Assembly: GCA_013397865.1 (NCBI GenBank)
Contig: VZTI01003765.1
Coordinates: forward strand, 247,473 to 311,472
From: Struthidea cinerea
Lineage: Eukaryota; Chordata; Aves; Passeriformes; Corcoracidae
Direction: 5' to 3'
DNA length: 64,000 nucleotides
The position numbers and the translations under genes are program-made. Below the pieces are notes generated by a model. The model was not told where the DNA came from and did not search any database. It saw only the letters and a list, made by a program, of their open reading frames with translations. This document shows positions 38,204 to 50,552 of this stretch, piece by piece. Each line of letters opens with the position of its first letter. The stretch's first letter is position 1.

Positions 38204-41200
38204 GGCTCTAAATAGGAAAAGATACAGGTATACTCCATGTGAGCAATGAAATTGTGAGGGAGATGGCTGTGACAGGCTGCTTTCTCCAACTGTGTTTGCA
38301 CTTCTTGTGGTAAGCCTGTATCTTTACAGCAGTTGAATGCCTGACTCCAGGAGACAACCTCTGTCCTCGTGATAATTTTTCTGTTCTTCTTGACAGCCTC
38401 CCCTGGATTGATTTCATACGACAGTTTGATGGATGTTTCAATTCAGGGAATGAATACTTCACTCTCACTCAAGGCCAGACTAGTGAGATTACACTAACCT
38501 TGAACTAGGTATTTCCACTTCCAGCATCTGTCTGCTTCCAGTGTGAAATCATGTATATTCTAGTCCAGGTGACAGAGGGGAAAAGTAGATACAACAGCTC
38601 TGTTTGGGACAGATGGGGAGAAAGGTACTGCAGCAGTTCTTTGACAAGGTAAGGCTTAGAGTATCAGTCGAAGTAATTAATTTTTCTGACAGCAGTCAGT
38701 ATGTTTTACTTATCTCCATTAAAGGACAAAACAAGTGAGGTGTACTTTTTGAAATTACGTCTGATAACAATTTTGTAGTAGTCCACCACTGACTCTTCTC
38801 CAATACTTGTTCCTCTAAGCTGTTGCATCTGAGCTCTGGTTTTGATGCATTCATGAGAGGGAAAGTGCTGCTGCCTTATGGGCAGGGAAGTAAACTGTAG
38901 AGTGTGCTAATTAGTCTTGGTTTATTAAAGGTAGGTGAAGATGTTCTTAGGAACCTTCCTATAAGATTGTTAAACTACATTTTTTATGAAGTGGAAATAG
39001 TTAAAGGTTTTTTCATCAGCTTGTCATGGGACTTGGCAAATCCATGGATAAATTGGTGGCTGGATTCCTTTGTCCTTTTGTCCCTTCTTTTCACCAGAAA
39101 GACAAAGTATATAATTTCATAATCTGTCTTGCATTTTTAAAAAATCATTTACATCTACCTTTTTCTCTTGTAAATCTTTGCTATAGGATAAAAGTTGTCA
39201 ATATCTGAAGGATGAGAATCAAAGTGGTAGCACGTATATTTTCAGAAGTTCAGTTTTAACTTGGGCAGAGGCTCATTTATAATCCCCATTGGACAATGCG
39301 TTTGTTCTCTTCGACAGTTGAATAAGGGGAAAAGACATGTTGAAAAATGTGTTCCTGTCCTCTTTTTCTGTGTGCTTTTCTCTACATCTGTGCTTAGCAG
39401 AATCCCTCAGGGTATCCTGGATTGTATTTACCAGGAAGAAAGAATACCTGATTAGACTAGCATTACTTCTCCTGATTATGGTGTCATCAATTAACTTATA
39501 TGACTCAAAAGTGAAGCTTGCCAGTCATTTTAAAGCTCTGGATAATGAAACTCAGGAAGTTTGTTCCTACGGCAAATTTCTTCAACCTTTGTTTAAAATA
39601 GTATAAAATAACTTCCTTTAATTGGGGAAATATACTGTTGGCAAAAGGCAAGGGCAAAGTATAATTCTTTAAACATTAGAAAACATGAGTCCATCGTAGC
39701 CTACAAGTTAGAACTGGTTTCTCCACACATCCAATAGTAGACAAATGGCATCAGTGTAATAATTAAAGCTTAATCCACATAGTCATAAGCTATTATAAGT
39801 AATTGCGACTATTGCAGCCTATGAGTTTTGCTTTTCTTATCTTTCAGAGCAGGTTTTTCTTTCCCCTCCTTAAAGGAGGGGAAATGCCTCAGTGCTTTTG
39901 AAGGGCTGGTAGGGACAGCTTGACAGTTATGTAAGCAGCTGTCTGCAGAAATTCATTAAATGTCTGATTGTGCATAGCCATGTCTGACCCTTGGTGTGCT
40001 CATGCTGAGCTTTCCCCCCGCCAGCTACCTTCTCGTCTCTGGCTGATATTGTGGATATTCATTTACAGGGATGCAGACTTCACTGGTCCTCCTCACAGGA
40101 AAGTATGCCATGATCCCTTTAACTTTGTAGGCAGGGATTCACATTTTTCTGTGAAATTCAAAAGGAATTTGGTCTCTAAATGGTGTGGCTTCACAGAAGA
40201 ATGAATATGGTCCCATACATATATTTGCTTCTTGCTACTTTTCTGTTTGAGGCTCTTCCATTTTCTTACATGATATTCTAAGAGATCCAGAAAGTGGGGG
40301 TTTTTTAATGTCCAACTTTACCTGATTCTGTGTTTGAAAGTACTGGTGTTTACCTGGCAACTTTAACATAAAGGAAAGCTGTAGATTTTTAGTATTGCAA
40401 GGGGTGTTCAATAACTGACATATATGGAATTGGTGACTTCACATCTTGTGCTTGCTCTATTCTATGTTATATCCCTTTATCCATTTCCTGTATTCAGATT
40501 TTTCATTTTTCGACATCATAGTTCCATTTAGTTTTCTTCCTTAAATGAAATTTCATCAAGACTTCTAAAACAGATCTCACAACTCATGTATTTCTTAACT
40601 CTGCCTGTGTGATGATGCCATTTATAGCCAAAAGAGGCTTAAGAATACTGTGGGGTTCCTTCTGGCTTCTGTTAAGATTGTTAATAGTTTGTTTTCATGG
40701 TTTGTTTTGGGTTTCTTTTTCAAAAAAAATCCCCAAGCTTGGTTGTAGCTGAGAGGCTACAGGACTAAATCATGCCAAGGCTGGAGCCAGTAGACTTCGC
40801 CAATATCCTAAAGATATGCTACAATTGAAAGTTTTTGGGAAACATTTTCTGAGACCAAGGTATGGTGGAATCAAAAGGATTGTTCTAAGGTTGCAGAAAG
40901 CTGCCTGGCTTTTCTTTCTGCTTCTTCTGCCCTTGTAGCTGCACTGATAATTCTATTAATTGCTTCAACTGAGTATTGTATCATGCATTTTATTGGACAG
41001 TAATTCTGGTCTTGACCATCCCATGCTTCCCACAAAACAGCAGACACTCAGCTGAGTTGGCAATTAAGCCAGAGGAAGAATACACCGCTTTTGGGAGTAG
41101 CTGTCTTCTGAACATGTAGCCCCCAATTTAGGTAATTGGTTAAGCATGCACTTTGAGTGCTTTCTGAGTGTTAATAGCTTCAGTGGAGGTAACGTTTTGT

Positions 41201-42507
41201 TTAACATACAGCATGTGCCTGCATGTGTTGCTGAATCAGATCCAGCTGAATCCCTGTAAATGATCAGGGATTAGAACTGAGATTCTCCAATTCTCTTGTT
41301 TGGACTGTGTCTGCCAACTATGAGCCAGGTTGAGTAATCAGAGCATTGCCAGCCTCGAAAAGGTCGTAAATTGTGAGTTAGGCCCTGCTGGATCACAAGA
41401 CTTAAGGAAATATCAGCATCTCTTTTTAACAATTTATTTTCTTAGCCCTTTGGCTACACATAGTTTTAAGCCCTTCCGTAAAGTTAGAAGTACACTTAAA
41501 ATTTTGAAGATGTTCCCATAAATCCTTGAAGGTTCAATCCTTCAAGTTTTTTTCTTGAATCCTTTCTCTTGATCTGTATATAATCTTTTTCTCTCTCACA
41601 CACACAGCCCATGTCTTTGTTTACTTTTGTCACCCAGAGAGAGGACACCAGATCAGTTGATGGCTTTGGAGAGGGAGGAGAGTTCTGGTGTCCTGGAGTA
41701 TTCTCATCTATGCAAGAAACCTTTGTTATTTTACCAGTTAAAACAATTTTTACTATAACTTTGTGTCTGCTTTGGCTGGCAAATACCTAGAATTTTGAAT
41801 CTGTAATGTTTGTGAGCTTATCTCATAAGAAATATGTCAAGAATCAACAGTGGTTGTTTTATTGCCTGGGAAATTCGGGCAAAAGGCTTCCATTTTCACA
41901 GTGGTGTAGCAGGAATTATGCAGCAGAAGTCAAGGGAAAAACTGTCAGCTTGGCTGTTTGAGCCGGGGTAAACTGGAGGACATCTGAGCCCAGAGCCAAG
42001 CAGACCCCTCCGCCTGGTCTGTGTCCAGTGAGGATGCTTTACCCTGACGGTGTGGAAGGCTGTGGGTGTGGGTATGGATAAATGTGTGTGTATGTTAATT
42101 TACAAACTCATTAATTCAAGTGAGCACTTCCCTTTTTCTACACCATTTATTCCTCTCTGCTTTTAAGCTGATTTGTGCTCCTTAATTACTCTTGTACTTT
42201 TGGCAGCTGAGGTGCCTTTTGTGCAGGGAAACCTGATTCTGTTTTCTATCTGATCTATGACTTGGCTTGCATTTTGTTAATATTATGAAGAGATTTTCTG
42301 CAGTGACCTATGCTGACCTCCTCCCCCCAACATTTTATGTCTTTGAAATTTTCTGGCAATATCTATTTTATTTAACCTAGAAAAAATGTGTCCGCTAGGT
42401 TTGTCCTTCCTTTCTGCTTGGCTGCAACAGGAGATGTATATTTTGTACTGTCGTCATAAATTCTGATCCATTTATTGATAATTTCTACTTAAAACCTCTG
42501 TGCCTTG

Positions 42508-42743
42508 CGTGCATGCTCACAAACACGCTCACTTATTTCTCTCTGGGAGGTATAGAATGCATCTCTGAGAGCCAGCGCAGAAGTGTTTGTGGACTCGGCC
42601 CAAAGGAAGGCAGCGGGTAGCTCGTTTCCCGCCCAAATCCCGAGGTTTGCTCTGCATTCCAGTGCTGTGCCGTGTATTTGTCGTCCGAGCGCAGACACAT
42701 GTTCAGTCTAGCAGCTCCTCTTTCAGCCAGTGTTTGAGCAGCG
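42508..42743. promoter_or_regulatory. Small CpG-rich patch, candidate regulatory element
   Basis: By hand count this 236-bp stretch has 13 CpGs, ten of them in 42571-42700, where GC is about 58% and CpG observed/expected is near 0.9. Flanking intron DNA is AT-rich and CpG-poor. I recognise no repeat family in it. It is far smaller than a normal CpG-island promoter. On the minus-strand upstream side there is a TATATATA run (near 42877-42886). Function as an enhancer or antisense promoter is only a possibility. Confidence 0.35.
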
Positions 42744-43511
42744 GTTAAAAGAAGATGCACTCATGTGGAAAATCCTGGCAGCAGGCACCCTGGATTGTGT
42801 TACAGCAGCTGTCCTCAATGGGAAGGCATTGATGTTTACAGTGTGTGTTTTTCCATGGAATTTTGTTTGCCTGCCGTATATATACAACACAGGCTATTCT
42901 TCTCTGTGATTTTTTCAGTGCTTTATACACAGTGGTGATATTTATGTATTAAAGGGGAATGCAGATGTAAGGCAGACATGGGCTTGAAAACATTCATAGT
43001 TAAAACTGATATGTAGTAACTTAGATTAATCAGCATCTTTGAAACAGACAGAAAAAGGGGGGGCAGTAAAAAGCCTTACTGATCTGAAACATGCAATCTT
43101 TCTTCAGCGTAATATTGAAAAATCTTGGTAAGAACAGTAAATGCTTTTTTAGAAAATCTATTTGTCAGCAAATTAATTAGTAAATTCTTTTTAATTGGTA
43201 AGAGGTTTTTTCTTTTTTTTTTGCATGGAGCCTCAAGGTGGTGGTGTAATCTAAATTGCAAATGGTTTAACTGACAGTAACAATGTTGGATGTCTTGATA
43301 CAGGATGAAAAACCCTCTTTGCATTCTTTTTCCAAAAATATAAATGTAATGTGGTATCACTTTTTCATAGATATTTTGAGTGGATTTGTCATTTCAGCAC
43401 CTAGGCCATAACTGGCACAAGTATAAGATGATGTCACTTCTGCCTCTCTCATACTTCCATTTATTTTCAGGGGAGGAAATATTTTCTGGATCTTTTTCAC
43501 TTATTTGAGGT

Positions 43512-44480
43512 CATGGAATCCTTAAGATTGGAAAAGTTTTCCAAGATCATTAAGTCTGACCTTAGACCAATTACTACCATGCCAACTAAACCACAGCACT
43601 AAGTGCCATGTCCAGTCATTTCCTGAACACTTCCAGGGATGGTGACTCCACCACTTCCCTGGGCAGCCCATTCCAATGCTTAACCATGCTTTCAGTGAAG
43701 CATTTATTCCTGATGTCCAGCCTGAACCTCCCCTGGCACATCTTTGAGGCCTTGTGGTCTTGCCCCGTCACCTGGGAGAAGAGGCCAACACCCACCTGTT
43801 GCACCTTCCTTTCAGGCAGTTGTAGAAAGTGATGAGATCCTGCCTGAGCCTCCTTTTCTCCAGGCTAAACACCCCCAGCTCCCTCAGCCGCTCCTCACAG
43901 GACATTTTCTAGACCTTTCCCCAGCTTCCCACTGCCCTTCTCTGGACTCGCTCCAGCCCCTCAATGTCTTTCTAGCAGTGAGGGGCCCGGAACTGGACAC
44001 AGGACTCGAGGTGTGGCCTCACCAGTGCCAAGTACAGCTGGACAATCCCTGCCCTGTCCTGCTGGCCACACTGTTGCTGATCCAGGCCAGGATGCCCTTG
44101 GCCTTCTTGGCCACCTGGGCACTGCTGGCTCAGGTTCAGCTGCTGTCACCAGCACCCCCGGCTCCTTTTCCACCGGGCAGCTTCCCAGCCACTCTGCCCC
44201 AGCCTGTGGCACTGCCTGGGGCTGCTGTGACCCAAGGACAGCCCCGGCACTCGGCCTTGTTGGACCTCACACCATCGGCCTCAGCCCATGGATCCGGCCT
44301 GTCCAGATCCCTCTGCAGAGCCTTCCTGCCCTCCAGCAGATCAACACTCCCACCCAGCCTCGTGTCCCCTGCAGACTGACTGAGGGGCTCCCAGCTTCTC
44401 CAGGAGAATGCCATGGGAGACGTACCAAAGGCTTTACTGAAGTCCAGGTAGACAAGATCCACAGGGGGCCTTGCATTGTT
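43512..44480 (-). mobile_element. CR1 LINE, degenerate 3' copy with internal deletion, minus strand
   Basis: Read on the minus strand from 44480 the copy shows a reverse-transcriptase motif A remnant (DLVYLDFSKAF, near 44430-44470). It then passes directly into a later part of the ORF (LGGSVDLLEGRKALQRDLDR), so the catalytic FADD region between them is missing. The 3' part contains RFRLDIRNK, HWNGLPREVVESPSLEVF and the 3' UTR, ending near 43512 with a reverse-complement CR1 tail (catggaatc ... ttggaaaag). Frameshifts and stops make it non-functional. High GC keeps several false ORFs open on both strands. Confidence 0.9.
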
Positions 44481-47400
44481 TCCCAAAGCCACAGTTCAGC
44501 AAAATGCTTTGATGTGCTTGCTCAAAGTTAGGCAGCTGTTGGCTTGCGTACGATTTAAGCACTACCTTAACTGGGATTTAGAGTATCAAATGATCTGTAG
44601 GTTATGGATAAGAAAACACTATTTTTTTCCCCTAGGCTCACACCTATAACAAGTTGGATATGAATTAAGTCTAAAGCCATTTCCACATCTGTTTGACAGC
44701 CTTGGATCATTCCAAGAACTGTGTGTCCTAACAGCACCATTGTGCAATGCAGTGAGGTGTATAAAATGAAGAGAGGAGCTCAAGACAGTCAGATCTTAAT
44801 CTTTTTTGGATACTTCATAATAAAAAGGAGCTGCATAATGCCTGTGTAAAATGGAATGAGCATCACGAATACCATGTATTCTATCTGAATATGTTTCTCT
44901 AAGCTCAAGGAACATCAGCCTCTGGGTTGGATCACTTGCTGTTTTGCTGTTTTGATAGGACGTAGATAGAAATCTGAAGTCAAGTACTTTAGTTACTCTT
45001 TGGCAGTAGATGCTCTGAAAAAATTGCACAACAGTATTTTAAGTAGCTTTTGGATAACCATGTTCAGTACTAGATGTACAGTTGTCTTACGTTTACAGAA
45101 AGAAATAGTGTCTTTGTGTACAGGTCAGCCAGCCTCCAGTCTTCCCAGAGACAAAATCACACCCAGAGGCTTGCAGTCTGGCATAATTAATGAACATCAT
45201 AAAAAAATCCCATGCAAAGGAAACCGATTTTGTGACGTGGTCTGCTTTGGCTTTTTATAAGAAGTCAGTATTCAGTACTGAGACTTCAATCCAGATGCTG
45301 AGGTGGCGCATCTGAACAAATCGCTGTGTTACGCAGTGAGATGGTCTCTACCTGTACTGCAAGGAGCTTGAGTTTCAATCATTTCCTAGCTTTCTGGTGT
45401 TAAAAAAAACAAAAACAAACCCCAAATTTTAGTTGTACAAAACCTGTATTTTCAAGTAAAAGACTCTGCAAGTGTAGCCACGTCAAACCTTTGCATCTAT
45501 TCCAAGCGTTTATCAAAGACATGTAGTGTCAGCAGGAGGCTCTTACTGCACTGTGGCTGTAACAAAGCCCAAAAAAGTGGAAGGTGTACAGGGCTGCAGT
45601 TCAGACAGTGTTCCTTAGGCATAAAAAATAATTTGTTTTTACTAGTACCTCACACAGTCAAGCAGTCATAGTTAGTTTCAGCCAAGTCTTCCTTTGCTTT
45701 GATCTCTGTGCTGCCTGCTATTATAAGATACTGAATTATCACCACCTCCCTCAGGCTGTCTCAGAAGTTTACAGATGCGAACTTTCAAATCAGTTTATGT
45801 TCAGCTGGCTTCCCCTTACTCCCTAACATGGCAAACCAGCCAAAGCAGAGTTCACAAAAGAGAAAAACAGTAGTGCAAAACACTTTATATATAATCACCC
45901 GTTTCTTTTAAAAATCTTTCCCAAAGGAATATTGTTTGCCCTTTAATATTAATCTGTGATGAAAGCAGAGTACCTTTGCTACTTGTATTTGTGGTAGGGC
46001 ATTTATGTATAGGCACTGCAAACAGTGATAATTGTTTCTAAAGAATTCAAGGTAATTAGTTCGTGTGTTTATGTTTTTGTTTGTGTGCCTGTGTAGCTGT
46101 ACCTTGTGCCATCAGCTTTGGCTGAAGCACTAGCTCAGCAATAGAAACATTGTGTGGAAAATCAGACCTATGTGGATATGTGAAATTGCACGTTGACATT
46201 TTCACCAAATTGCTTCCTTTTTTTTTTTTTCTTTAATTAGAATTATTAAAGATGTAACCACAGAGCCTCTTTTACAAAGTGCAGATCCATACTGCTGTCA
46301 GCTTTCATAGCATTTCTCGTATGTGTTGTGGCCTTGAAAGCCATTTGTCTATAAATAATGCAACTCCAGTTAGGGAGTTTGGTTAAAAAAAAAAGAAGTA
46401 AGAATCTGTTCATTTTATTTTCAGAGAGAAAAGTTTCTGCCTTTTCCATTCCTTACTCTGGGATTTGAAACAAACTAAAGTAATAGCTTGATTGCTTTTT
46501 AATTTCCCGAATGTGTCTTTCATTACCAAGGACACTTCTAAATTCTATTGCTAAACCATCTGATCTTCAAGGTTCTGCGAGTGTAGGCAACTGTGAGGGA
46601 AGCTGCATAATTCAGTGGTGAAGTCATGCCTGATTCATTGGCCATTATTTATTATACAATAATTTCTGTAGTTCCTAAAGATGATAATCCTAGCGATAAG
46701 CATTGATGGGAAGTCAGCAGTCTTGGACCAGGAATGAGATGATCAGCATTACATGCTAGAGTAAAATCTGGTAGAAGTTCCACTGAGAAATGCTGTATTT
46801 AACACAGACTGTCTTTTTAAAAGATGGCCCTAACGAGTTTTTAAAGCTTTTTTTTACCAATTCATTCTATAAAAATGTGTAAAAATTTATAATTAATTTT
46901 TGTGTCTTCACTATTACTGGGTATGTTTTTTGACAGTCTTTTCTTTATTCCTCCCTGCTCTTCTCAGCTTTTCTTATTTTGGTTCATTAATGTAATTTAA
47001 CTAAAAAACGCGTAGGAAATTCTGAGTGCATGGTGCAGGTGGCTGATACGGGCTTCCCACACTCAGCTTTTCTGTATCTCAGTAGTGTAACCTGTGTATT
47101 CCTGTCCTTCAACTCTTCTTAGCTGGCAGTCTGTGGCTCCAAGTAGTGACAACCTGTATTGTGTCCTCGAGAAGATGACAAATGGCAGCTGGAGACTGGT
47201 TTGAGAACAACTGCATTTATTTTCATTTGAAACATAATCTGTGCCTCCTCCCCCTCTCCTTTCCCCACCGTGTTTTGAATAGGGCACTCAGGGAAGGGAA
47301 GGAGAAAAGAAAAGTTTGGCTGACACTTGTTTGCCTTGGGTTTAGTTCAGCAGGATCTGTGGCCTCAGCAGAGCGGGCAGCCCTGGGAGTTGGTAGCTCG

Positions 47401-47527
47401 GTGCTACGAAGCAGTGAGGTGTGTTTTGTGTGCTGCAGTGCAGGCAACATTTAAATCTGTATTCAGTGGTAGCATTCCTTTGTTGTGAGAGAGAAAGTGG
47501 GTAGTTCCTGGCTTCATGGAAGTCAGT

Positions 47528-47617
47528 NNNNNNNNNNNNNNNNNNNNNNNNNNNNNNNNNNNNNNNNNNNNNNNNNNNNNNNNNNNNNNNNNNNNNNNNN
47601 NNNNNNNNNNNNNNNNN
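47528..47617. other. Assembly gap (90 N)
   Basis: Ninety undetermined bases end directly against a run of seven G. A G-rich or structured sequence probably lies in the gap. Confidence 0.95.
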
Positions 47618-49857
47618 GGGGGGGTTTGCCAGAAATCTGAGCAAGCCTTAGATTTTATGCAGAGTTTTTAGCGTTGTTTTGTTTCCAGGATTTGTCCCGA
47701 GCTGTATCCTTATGTGCCAGCACTGTCTTTAGTTGCTGCTCTGCTCCATGTGTGATGGCATAGTCAGAACCTGGTGCCTGAGTGGAAATGCTGCTAATCC
47801 AAACAGGATCTGTGCGCTTGGGGTTATGGTTTCTAAACCGACCTGAAAGCAGTGCACTGGGAATTCCTTCAGTACCAAAGCTGGGATTGAAATTGAATGT
47901 GCCAGAAAACAACCCAACAGCTGTCCCTAAATAATAAATGGTGCTGCAAGGGAGGGAGGGCTGATTAGTGGGGTAGAAGTGCAGGGACGCATTATGGATG
48001 TGCTTCTTAGAAACCAGCCGGCAGAAAGCTGGATATAAATACACGGACCAAAATAAAAAGCTTCATATACTCTCCTTAAGGACATGAGAAGCATCTGACA
48101 CATCCAGTTTTCTGAGTCAGGACCTGGCGTGATGTAATGCCACACAAAGCAGGCACATGATTTGGAGTGCATAGAACAGGGCAGTTCAAAAATATGTCTC
48201 TATTCAAGAGAGCATCAATAAAGTAAGCACTTCATGCTAAATTAGGAACACGCATGATCTAAGGACAGGTTTTATTCTTAGTATCTCTTCCGATACCAGT
48301 TTGCCACAACTTGCTTAAAATTTACAGTAATTACAGTTTCATTTGTTCTCATGATACTTAAATGGTATTCTAAGCTAACAGCAGTTTTGAATTTGTATGT
48401 TAAAAAAAAAAAGCTCTTGATAGGAGATATTTGGTAAATTATGCATGTCAGCTAAACGCAAAGTTACGTGGAAAGTTTGCGATGCAATACTGACCATGCA
48501 GTGTTCATTCCAGTCGCTAAGCAGTGCAGAGCTTCCTAGCAATTGAGAATGAAGACATAAAATTACACTCGAAGGAATTTAATGTAACTGTCCATTTGAA
48601 ATGTGAGAAAAATAATCAAGATAATGATGAAAAGGAGCTTGTTTTTAACCTTTTACTTAAAATCTTAATTTGGCAAATATAAAGTAAGCTTTTAAACAAA
48701 ATTTGATTAAAATTTTCCTTAAAAACTGTAGAATGAATGTCTCAGGATAGGAGATTGTGAACTATGCCCTTGTTTAATTTTAAGGAGAATACCCATTTTT
48801 ACTATCCTGTTAGTTTCTGCTAGTGGAAAACTATTGTCGAGATTATCAAAGTACATTAAACCCTGAGAAAGAGCTGACAGCAATGCCAAAAACTGTCCTG
48901 GACTACTTTACTGTGCATTTTGATGAACAATGATGTTTACAATTTGTTTTGTAGTAGAATTGTATATTGTGGCCTCAGGCAGAGAGCTGTACCTGAACTG
49001 TTTTACTGCTTCTGTCGCTTTCCTCTGACTATGAAAGAATTGTTGAGTCACCTGTGCCTGCTCCAGTGCTTGAACTTTTTCAGCACATGCAAGAGCTTTT
49101 CAAAACAGCATCCTCAAGTAGGAATGGATTTTATTTTGAGAATCTTATTTCCATGAAAAGATTTTCTCTGTGGCACATTTACATGCGTTTTGCTAGTATT
49201 TACATTCTTAATTCTTTCTGGGTTAATTTCTGGAGTGGTATGTACATTTTGTAGGGTATATAGGTGTATGTTTAAGGTTAAGCACATTACAAATCATATC
49301 CTTACTGAGCAAACAACTTATGCATCTCCTGAAATCTAATTAAAGTTAACGGGATTGCTGACATGCTTAGGATTAAGCACATTCTTGAATATTTTTCTGA
49401 ACTGAGACTACTGCTTTGACCTAGTATTTAAGTCAGTTCTGGAAGCAGAATGGAATAAACAATTTGCTGCCTCGAATGTCTCATAACCGTGGTGAACTCT
49501 TCTCCATGCAGGAGACAGTGTGATGTACGGTGTGCACCTGGTTTAGTGGAGATTAAGAATGCTGTTATTGCAAAGGAGAAACCAAGTTTGCTGGGTTTTG
49601 TGGTTTTTGTTGTTGTTTTGAAAAGATAAAAATTCAGGTTTAATTCAAATGCTGCTTTTAAATCAACCAAAAACCATCTGTGATGCTTACAAAATAATTA
49701 ACTTCTGCAAGTTATTCTGATCTCGAGCTCTGCTAGTTCACAGTCTGAGCAGTTCAGAACTGGTGCACTGACCGTTGAATTGAAGACAAGTAAATCAAAG
49801 CCGCTTTTCCTGTCACACATACTTGTGTTAATCCTACTACAAGAGACCAAGCAGAGA

Positions 49858-49984
49858 CGCAGTAGGTGTTCAGAGTTGCTGAAAAGTTCAAAGTGTGCGT
49901 TCCCGGTAGGATGCGGTGACTCCAGGGTGCACTGGCTTTCAAAGGGTGACGTCGCTGCCTCGCAGAAAGGCTCTGCTCCTTTCG
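49858..49984. promoter_or_regulatory. Second small CpG-rich patch with CRE-like site
   Basis: Eight CpGs fall in about 126 bp of otherwise CpG-poor intron. The stretch includes gtgacgtcgc (around 49946-49955), which contains the TGACGT half of a cAMP response element. No repeat family is recognised. A regulatory role is a guess from composition. Confidence 0.25.
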
Positions 49985-50470
49985 GGCTGCTTAAAAGGTA
50001 CTCTTACATTTGGTAGGAAGAAGGCTGTGGAAAGCTGAAAGGGAGCGGCTGACAGCCTGTGTGGCTACTGTGGCTCCTGAATATTTTAACATATTCCACC
50101 GCAACCACTTTATGAACAATTCACATTTAACAGAAATCAAAGAAGGAAGAAAACCCTTTAGATCATCTTGGATGATACTCTTGCCAGTGCAGGATTGTAT
50201 CCTACTGTATTCTCCTCTGGTGTCCATTTTTATCTGACTTAAGTTTCCCTAAGAGACCGTTTCACAGTCTAGTATATTTTAGGAAATCTTCTGATGCTCT
50301 GTAAACGAAATTTAACTTTGTTTAAGTTCAAACCATTACTGCAAGACAAATCTCTAGGAACTTAAGCTAAGTAATTCCCATTGCTGTCCTTGGGAGTTTA
50401 CACAGTTCAGGTACCTGTAAATCTTATAATTATGCTATTTAAGAAACAGCGTTACTGTATATAATTTTTT

Positions 50471-50552
50471 CACAAAAAAACCCAAACCACACAACAACAG
50501 ACAAACAAAAAAACCCCCCCACAAACAACAAAAAAAAAAAAACCCAAAACCA
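50471..50552. repeat. A/C-rich low-complexity tract
   Basis: A-runs are interrupted by C-runs and ACAAAC-type units. It could be an expanded poly-A tail of a decayed retroposon; no body of an element is recognisable upstream. Confidence 0.85.

Noticed and set aside
43744..44531. Proline-rich + strand ORFs of 211 and 172 codons
   Set aside because: They are antisense shadows of the GC-rich minus-strand CR1 copy.
45294..45390. tRNA-like stretch (ggtggcgcatctg ... gagtttcaatcatttcc)
   Set aside because: It loosely resembles A and B boxes, but I could not fold a cloverleaf with paired acceptor stem; no support for a tRNA or a named tRNA-derived SINE.
47655..48044. 129-codon minus-strand ORF after the second gap
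   Set aside because: One opening of this length is expected by chance in 64 kb of six-frame sequence. I recognise no family and see no promoter or splice support. Worth only a routine protein search.
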